Origin: Heloderma charlesbogerti | Lineage: Eukaryota > Chordata > Lepidosauria > Squamata > Helodermatidae | Direction of reading: 5' to 3' | Length of the DNA: 64,000 nt | Assembly (NCBI GenBank): GCA_026122225.1 | Contig: JANEZZ010001869.1 | Coordinates: 62,001-126,000 of the forward strand | Shown: positions 57,773 through 64,000 of the stretch, piece after piece | Numbering within the stretch: the stretch's first letter is position 1 | How the letters are laid out: each line of letters opens with the position of its first letter | The notes under the pieces: generated by a model | What the model was told of the DNA's origin: nothing | What the model saw: the letters and a program-made list of their open reading frames with translations, nothing else | Database searches by the model: none | Made by a program: the position numbers and the translations under genes

Positions 57773-58109
57773 TTAAAATATTTCTTGGCAGACTTTCAGG
57801 GCAAAAACCCTCTCAAAGTTGCTTACAGCAATAAAACACATTTTAAAAAATTCCTTGGGGAAACCCAGACTTGTGTACATGGTTATTCTTTCTCCCCCTC
57901 TCATTTTCACCTCACATCAACCATGTGAGGAACGCTAGGCTGAAAGAATGTGTATGCATGTGTGGCTCAAAGTGAGCTTCATGGCTGAGGGGGGATTTGT
58001 ACCCAGGTTTCCCCAGTCCGAATCTTGCACTTTAACACACAATAACCACAACATGACACCACACTAGCTTGTTTGGTTTGGGAGGTGGAAATTACTCCAC
58101 GTAATGCAG

Positions 58110-58455
58110 GGGCCGCGGTGGCTTAGTGGTTAAGACGCTGAACTGCAGACCGGAAGGTCAGCAGGACAGCAGTTCGAGACTCGAGTGCTGCGTGACGGAG
58201 TGAGCTTCTGTCTTCAGTCCCAGCTCCTGCCAAACTAGCAGTTTGAAAGCAAGAAATTGCAAGTAGATAAATAGGTACTGCCTCGGCGGGAAAGGTAACA
58301 GCGTTCCGTGCACCTCGGTGTTCAGTCATGCCGGCCACATGACCACGGAAGTGTCTTCGGACAGCGCTGGCTCTTCGGCTTAGAAACGGGGATGAGCACC
58401 GCACCCTAGAGTCGGACACGACTGGTTGGGGACACCTTTACCTTTACCTTTTTTT
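58110..58455 (+). mobile_element. Complete Sauria-type tRNA-derived SINE
   Basis: A perfect 8-bp direct repeat TAATGCAG lies at 58102-58109 and 58456-58463. The head has a Pol III A box TGGCTTAGTGGT (58119-58130) and a B box AGTTCGAGACTC (58171-58182). The body passes through GCCGGCCACATGACCACGGA to a BovB-like end (GAGTCGGACACGACTGG) and CTTTACCTTTACCTTTT. Sauria SINEs are known to use BovB machinery for movement, and the tail resembles the BovB 3' sequence seen at 17535-17570. Confidence 0.93.
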
Positions 58456-58463
58456 TAATGCAG

Positions 58464-59734
58464 GCTAAATAAGTTTAGTTGAAGTCATCCTGATAACTCA
58501 AGAAAGAAAACCAAGCTCTACTCAGCAAGGGAGGGGACCATGGAAAGGAGAAAGCAAAGAAAACATGTTGTGGGTTGGTGGGTTGCTCTGGGTGTGTGCG
58601 CATGCACATTATTTCATGTGTTTTGGTGCTGCCCCTCCTTTTTGCCAACCATGGAAAAATACCTATAATTAGCCACCATTTCAATATGTGGTGAAATCCC
58701 ATCTCCCCCCCCCCACCTTTTTAAACATTTTACAGACAAGCAGTAAGATATTTTTACCTGGGCTGGCTTTTAATGGCTTGAGTTATACAGGTGTTGGATA
58801 ATTCATACAGGATGCTTTATTATCTTAACTGATATTCTATGTATATGTTTTTAGTGAACGACTGTAGATTATTTTAGCATTGTTGAGCTAAAACCAAAAT
58901 CCATTTTTTTAAATGAACCAATAACCCACTACTTGGACTGAGAAGTTGTTAGTGAATAGTAAAAGAGAATGACTTCATAAAGCACCCCCAGTATATCACA
59001 CCTGGAGTCCGCTCTGTGGTTAAGAGTAGGATCAGTTTTGTCCACTGAAAGTGAGAACTGAACAAATGTATAGTTGCTATTTAAAATATGAAGTTGCTAT
59101 TCTACCCTTTCTTCCTTTTTTTCCGTTAGAGAAAATTGTATCTTTTAGCTGCTCTGCTGTTTGAGTTCAAGCAGAATCTCTTTAGGCTAAGACATATGGC
59201 TCCAAATTAAAGCTGAACAGCCTTTAGAGTGCCTAGCCTACTGCCTGGGACGCAATTACCTGGTGCGGTCATTCAAGGTACATGGATTAATACGATTTCC
59301 CCCATGCCACTTGCTGGACTCACTGAGCCATAGGTGCCATTAGCAAATCCCAAGTTTGCTCTGGAAGTGCAGCGGTAGTAGCCTGATCTAGAACACATGA
59401 CCATAATTGGGTGTTTTAAATGTGGTAACGTCAGCTTAAGTTGACTTCCTAAGTTGAGAAAGCAATCTAGGGGGTGTCTCCATGGTTGATTTGCTGCGAG
59501 CTGGCTCCATTTGAAGGTTGTTCAGGGCACATGATGTTGTAACCATCCCTCAGCCACCTTGGAGCTTTTCGCAGAAAAACCGGATTTCCAGAGACTACTT
59601 TAAGTCCGATTCTTGTCCTTAAGTCGGGTTCTCGGCGGTATAGTTGCTGTGTGCCCCAACCCCTGCATTGACGTCAGGTATGCTAGCCCTGCCAGGGGTG
59701 TGCCTTTCACTGTGACCCCAGTCAAGGGGTGTTT
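58464..59734. other. Intergenic, nothing recognised
   Basis: No gene or repeat called with confidence. Confidence 0.4.
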
Positions 59735-60350
59735 CCTGTCCCTGGGTTTACCAGCACAAACCAATTAGTGTCTATTCAGAAGTAACTCCTATTGTGGTCA
59801 ATGAGGCTTGCCCCTGAATGCACACTTCAAAATTTATAGAGATCCCGACAATCAAAATAGCACATTTTAAAGCACTAATTCCCTAAAGGCTATACAGTGC
59901 TATCTCGAAGCTGCAATTCTCTGCTGTTCGGTTTATTGCTGTTCGGAACTAATTCACACCTGCACAGCATCGAATTAGAAAGGGAGCTAGTTTCCCATCC
60001 CTGTCTTTCCCAGCACAAACATATGTGTGTCTACTCAGCAGTAATTCCCAATGTGGTCAGTGAGGCTTGTTCCTGAAATGTGCATTCCTGAAGTTACTGA
60101 GATTCCTATGCATTGAAATAACGTGTTTAATTAATGTGAAGCTTCAATTGTTCACAGCATCAGCAGCTTCGGGGGAGGGAGAACACTGTGCTCCTTTAAT
60201 GATTATTGCTTTAAGGAAGTAATTAATGCAGGGGGAGAGAGAAAAGGAGATTGTATGCAGCATCAGGGGAGAGAGAACATTGTATTCCTTTAATGATTTT
60301 TGCTCTACGGAATTAATTAATGCAGGGGGCGGGGAGAGGGGGAGAGAGAG
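59735..60350. repeat. Two nested local duplications
   Basis: Segment 59735-59850 (CCAGCACAAACCA, AGAAGTAACTCCTATTGTGG, TCAATGAGGCTTG) recurs diverged at 59997-60115. Separately, 60150-60260 (CAGCATCAGCAGCTTCGG, CTTTAATGATTATTGCT, TTAATGCAGGGGG) recurs at about 60258-60345. The second repeat is a direct tandem of ~108 bp. Confidence 0.7.
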
Positions 60351-62665
60351 AGAAGGAGAGTGATTTTTGTTGAGACACAGGCGGAATTTATCCAAGGAGA
60401 TTTTATCCCAGGATTTTATCCAAGGAGAAAGAGCGGGGGAGAGCCTGGATGTGGTGGAGAGGGGTGGGAAGCCTCTCTTACAGGATGAGTAGCCCCTGCT
60501 AGTCAGATGATGTTCACTCCAACCCCCCCCCCCCACACACACACACACCTGGAAGTATGTTCTGTGAAGTGACTTATACTGGTACGGTGCACCTGTTCAT
60601 GGAGCCCTGCACAGACCAAAGCCAATTCCTAGGAAAATCCAGGTAAGCCACCATTCTCTTCTCCTTCCGTGGTCGTGGAGATACCCCTGGGGACTTCCCC
60701 AGCACATCTCTGGGTCTCAACCCATTGGCACCTCATAAAACCTTTTTCTTTTGAAGGGCACATTCTGTCAGGAGTACTCTGTCAGGAGCCACATGCTGGC
60801 GGAGAGCAGGACCCAAGCCCAAAGTGAATGCAGCCAGCCCCTTTCTCTCTCTCTCTCAATCTCTCTCTCTCTCTCTCTCTTTCTGTCACTTCTCTCTCCC
60901 TGCTCCCTCTTCCTCCCCTCCCAGTGGGCTTTTGGTGGAGGGACAGACCTCTCTCACCAGAGGTTTGAACAGATCTCTTGCAGAGGGGTTTTGAAATTAG
61001 GCTGAGGGCCCCATGAATTTCAGCTGAGGGCTGCTTGCAGCCTTAGGACTGAAGGTTGCCCTTCCCTGTCATAAAGCTTCCAAACACTGACTGAGTAAGG
61101 ACTCCGTGATTTGCCTTCTGTCCATTTGAAACAGCCACATGGCTAATTCCCAACAAAATGGTGGTCAACACCCTGATGCAGTGTTATTTATTTCTGTTTC
61201 AAATAGCCACACTCATTCATGTCTAAGCTGTGGTGAGTGAGTAGTCAACAGGTGCAGGAGTGAAAGAGCCATTCTGGTTTGTGTTTGCTGTGCACATAAG
61301 CACTCCCCGACAGACCAGCCTCCAAGCAGCACTTCCCACCACCAGATGGTACACTGCAATGATACTGATAACAGAGCATCTGCCTGCCTGCCTGCCCATA
61401 AATGAGGGGCTCTTCGGACCTACAGGGCACTGTGTTGCTGGTAGTACTCTGAAATACAGGGTCACCCTTTATCCCCTGGGGCGGTATTCTTCTGCAATAA
61501 GGAAAAAAACTCATTCAAATACGGGAGATTTGGCCTCCCTTATCGGCCCATCTTCCAGAGACATATGGCCAGCCTCTTTTCGTAGTTCTAGTTACTCACT
61601 GTAACTGTAGTGTTTGTCCTAGAGAGCAGGCAGAGATGGCAGCAGCTGCGGCAGCAACCCACTCCTCATCCTTGGCTTTCATTGCCTATTAATGCAACTA
61701 AATTGAGGGCTAATTCTCAAAGTTAAAAGCAGCCTTGCCCCAGCTGTGCCATCACGCTAAGCACTATTGACAGCCCCCGTCACAGTTGCCGCATTGGCTT
61801 CACAGGCTCAGTCACGGGGTGCTGAGCAACTGGAGGGGGCTTGCAGACCTTTCAGCACACCTCATTTCTAGGACACAATAATGCCTTGGTAATCAGCAGC
61901 TCTCTCAGCCTATAGGACTTATGTCAGGGCTGCTACATCAGGGAGGGTTCTGTGTATACTTCCAGCTCTGTGTTATCCTCTCTTTCACTGGCTTCTGTCA
62001 GACTCTTGATCCTTTTGGTTTTGTAGGCTTCAGTACATATAGGCCATTGTTACATAAGATGGATGACTTTCCCTAATGGTGGAGCCCTTCTTTACAAGAG
62101 TTCTCCCAAGAACAATTACTGATAGGTTGCCATCAGTCAGGATAAGTCTCCTGACACACCCTGGTGTGCCCAGCTGCTTGAACAGACTAGGCCCTGTTGC
62201 CAAAGATCCCTCCCTTCAGCCCAGTCCTAGCAAATAATAAAAAGAAAGGCACTTGGGATTGTCTTATCCAAAGCCCAGACATAGAGAATCATGTAAAAAA
62301 ACAACAACCTAGGAACACATGCAATAGTTTTGCAACCATGTAGTCCTTGCAACACCACAGCCAAATGTTCAGATTTTTTTTTTTTAAGGAGTTTATTGGG
62401 GTTGGGGGGAATGGAAAAAAAACACAGGAAGACAACAATCACACACACAGCATTCCAAATATAAATCAATAAAGTCAGTTTAACTTATCTAGTTACGTAT
62501 TACCTACATAAGTACAGTCTTGGGTTCCAGAGCATATCCAGAATTCATTGTAGAGAGGATGATCTGAAAGAGCATCTTGGCTTCCGATTAGATGTTGTGA
62601 GAAAGATGAGGAGGAGTGAGCAAACACTTATTTTTATGGAAATCTTACTGCAATAAAAGCCAAAC

Positions 62666-62668
<3 letters not shown>
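60351..62668. other. Intergenic, simple-sequence patches only
   Basis: A C-rich/CA run lies at 60520-60548 and a (TC)n-rich stretch at 60844-60900. No convincing exon. Confidence 0.45.

Positions 62669-62701
<33 letters not shown>
62669..62701. repeat. (GT)n microsatellite
   Basis: Sixteen or so uninterrupted GT units. Confidence 0.95.
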
Positions 62702-62797
62702 TAAAGTTCTAGATGTGTATGGGGGAAGAAAGATATGAAATGCCTATTCAGGTGTCCCAGCATACTGCCAAGTTACCAGATGCTCCTGAGGGCACTG

Positions 62798-62935
62798 TTG
62801 ATCTACACCAGAAGTAGAGGTTGATCTACACCAGAAGTAGAGGTTGATCTACACCAGAAGTAGAGGTTGATCTACACCAGAAGTAGAGGTTGATCTACAC
62901 CAGAAGTAGAGGTTGATCTACACCAGAAGTAGAGG
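62798..62935. repeat. Perfect 6 x 23-bp minisatellite
   Basis: The unit starts TTGATCTACACC and ends AGAAGTAGAGG. Six consecutive copies appear identical, giving exactly 138 bp. The unit is not a multiple of three and the region is not coding. Confidence 0.97.
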
Positions 62936-63892
62936 CTTGCCATCATAGCTATACTGTGAGCTAGGGTCTCATTTGTCTCTCCAGTTCTCTCTTCTCCCAC
63001 CAGCTCATGCAGACTCCCATGCTCAAGAGAAGGTTCTGCAAATTCTCAGGTTATGCAGCACATTAGTTTGCCTACTATTTACCAGTGAGCCTCAGCCAAT
63101 GGACTCAGCCAGCCATGCTTTTCATTCATAATGTATAGGCTCTGTGAACTTACTGTACAAGCGGGTTTGATTGTGTGGTTCCTTCCAACCTTATTTTCTC
63201 TGATTCTCTGTCAGCTGCAGTTCCTCAACTCAGTATCTTTTTGGAACAAAACTACGCACCCACTTTTCTAATGTGTTCTAATGATGTTTTTAGTCATGTA
63301 AACAGTACATAAACAAGAGAGAATCAGACACGGGTGAAAAGAGGAACTAGGGCTGATCTACACTGCGCCTGCCATCGCAACGAATTCGGTGTCCTGTTGG
63401 GTTAAACACTCTTGCATTAAAACGTGATTATCCACACTTAGCCATTTTCCCCATTGCGGTGCTTCATCGAATGCACAAGCTCAGTTCACACTCGAGTGCT
63501 GTGCTGTTTTCCTGCTCTTAAAGACGGCGGCTCTCATTGGAGGATGAGAAACTCTTCCTGTTTCTGCTGATTCCATGCCCACCGCGCAGCAGTGGTGTGA
63601 GAGAGGCTTGTCGTTTTCTGCATGTTTTCCTGGCCTTGGGGAAAATGACCGGTTTGTCCCTTGCCGCTGCCGCTGTAGCAGGTGGGGGTGGAGGGAAGAA
63701 GGAGGAACCTATCCTCTCCCCACACACACCTGCTGGAGGCCAGGGCAAGCGGCTGGGGGGTGTCTGCCAATGCTCTTTTCACCGCGCCAGCCCTTGACAG
63801 CCAGTGAGAGGAAGAAGGACAGTGGTGGTGGCACCCAGCGCTGGTGTTTGGGGGCGGGGCTGCTGGCATCTTCGAAGCTTCGAAACTTCACG
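62936..63892. other. Intergenic; GC-richer toward the right edge
   Basis: The block at 63345-63530 (CTGATCTACACTGCGCC, AACGTGATTATCCACAC) looks like another MITE fragment. Overlapping frames at 63520-63895 are on both strands and look like GC-rich shadows. A gene starting beyond the window cannot be excluded. Confidence 0.35.
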
Positions 63893-63985
63893 TAAGCCTG
63901 GTCAGTAATTGGATGGGCAACCGCCTGGGAATCGGGCTTCCCACATTGAGCAGGGGGTTGTTCTATCCCTTCAAATGAGACTATG
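63893..63985 (+). mobile_element. 5S rRNA-derived SINE with CR1-type tail, copy 2
   Basis: 5S-like AAGCCTGGTCAGTAATTGG, then CAACCGCCTGGGAATCGG, followed by a CR1-like TTGAGCAGGGGGTTG and TCCCTTCAAATGAGACTATG. Same junction order as the copy at 31457 (inverted there), but more 5'-truncated and more diverged. Confidence 0.75.
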
Positions 63986-64000
63986 TTTTACCTCCTTCTA

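Noticed and set aside
60844..60900. Ser/Leu-rich frame in a TC-rich tract
   Set aside because: Translated microsatellite, not a gene.
63534..63895. Overlapping 80-110-codon frames on both strands at the right edge
   Set aside because: They look like mutual shadows of GC-rich sequence; no domain seen, and the window ends before context can be judged.

Overview
This is vertebrate nuclear DNA, most likely from a squamate reptile (a lizard in the broad sense). The host genes are split by GT-AG introns. The interspersed repeats are a squamate mixture: BovB (RTE) LINE copies ending in ACAACAACAA, a complete tRNA-derived SINE with a BovB-like tail (Sauria type), a nearly full-length CR1, L2-like 3' ends, a gammaretrovirus-like provirus and many small non-autonomous DNA transposons. 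The species cannot be fixed from the sequence alone.

Two host genes are visible. Five 3'-terminal coding exons of TNRC6C (GW182 family, microRNA silencing) lie on the + strand at 8010-8126, 13045-13239, 22593-22663, 24260-24399 and 26878-27238. They are followed by a roughly 2.7 kb 3' UTR that ends near an AATAAA at 29921. Reading frame and intron phases agree across all five exons. They encode the end of the silencing domain: the tryptophan-rich region before the RRM, the RRM split over three exons, and the C-terminal tail. Earlier TNRC6C exons were not found and presumably lie upstream of the window. On the - strand, converging on TNRC6C, is an intact gene with a single coding exon (53349-53975, 208 codons). 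It encodes a Ras-superfamily GTPase that best fits the Ras-dva group. About 22.6 kb of repeat-rich sequence separates the two inferred poly(A) sites.

Layout: 1-8009 is probably TNRC6C intron, with hAT-like, L2 and GC-rich repeats. 8127-26877 holds the remaining introns, with two BovB fragments, a 4.3 kb antisense CR1 and a striking five-hairpin foldback element at 25145-25600. 29946-52543 is intergenic, with a 5S rRNA/CR1 composite SINE, two tRNA-derived SINEs, a deleted provirus (37614-41230, TSD AAGT) and an L2 interrupted by a hAT element. 52544-54200 is the Ras-like gene. 54200-64000 is intergenic, with large foldback elements, a Sauria SINE, local duplications, a perfect 6 x 23 bp minisatellite and a second 5S/CR1 composite at the right edge.

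The best candidates for something little described are the compound foldback element, the 5S/CR1 composite SINE and the retained Ras-dva-like gene with non-canonical residues in its GTPase motifs. I saw no CRISPR array, no operon structure and no other convincing host coding gene.
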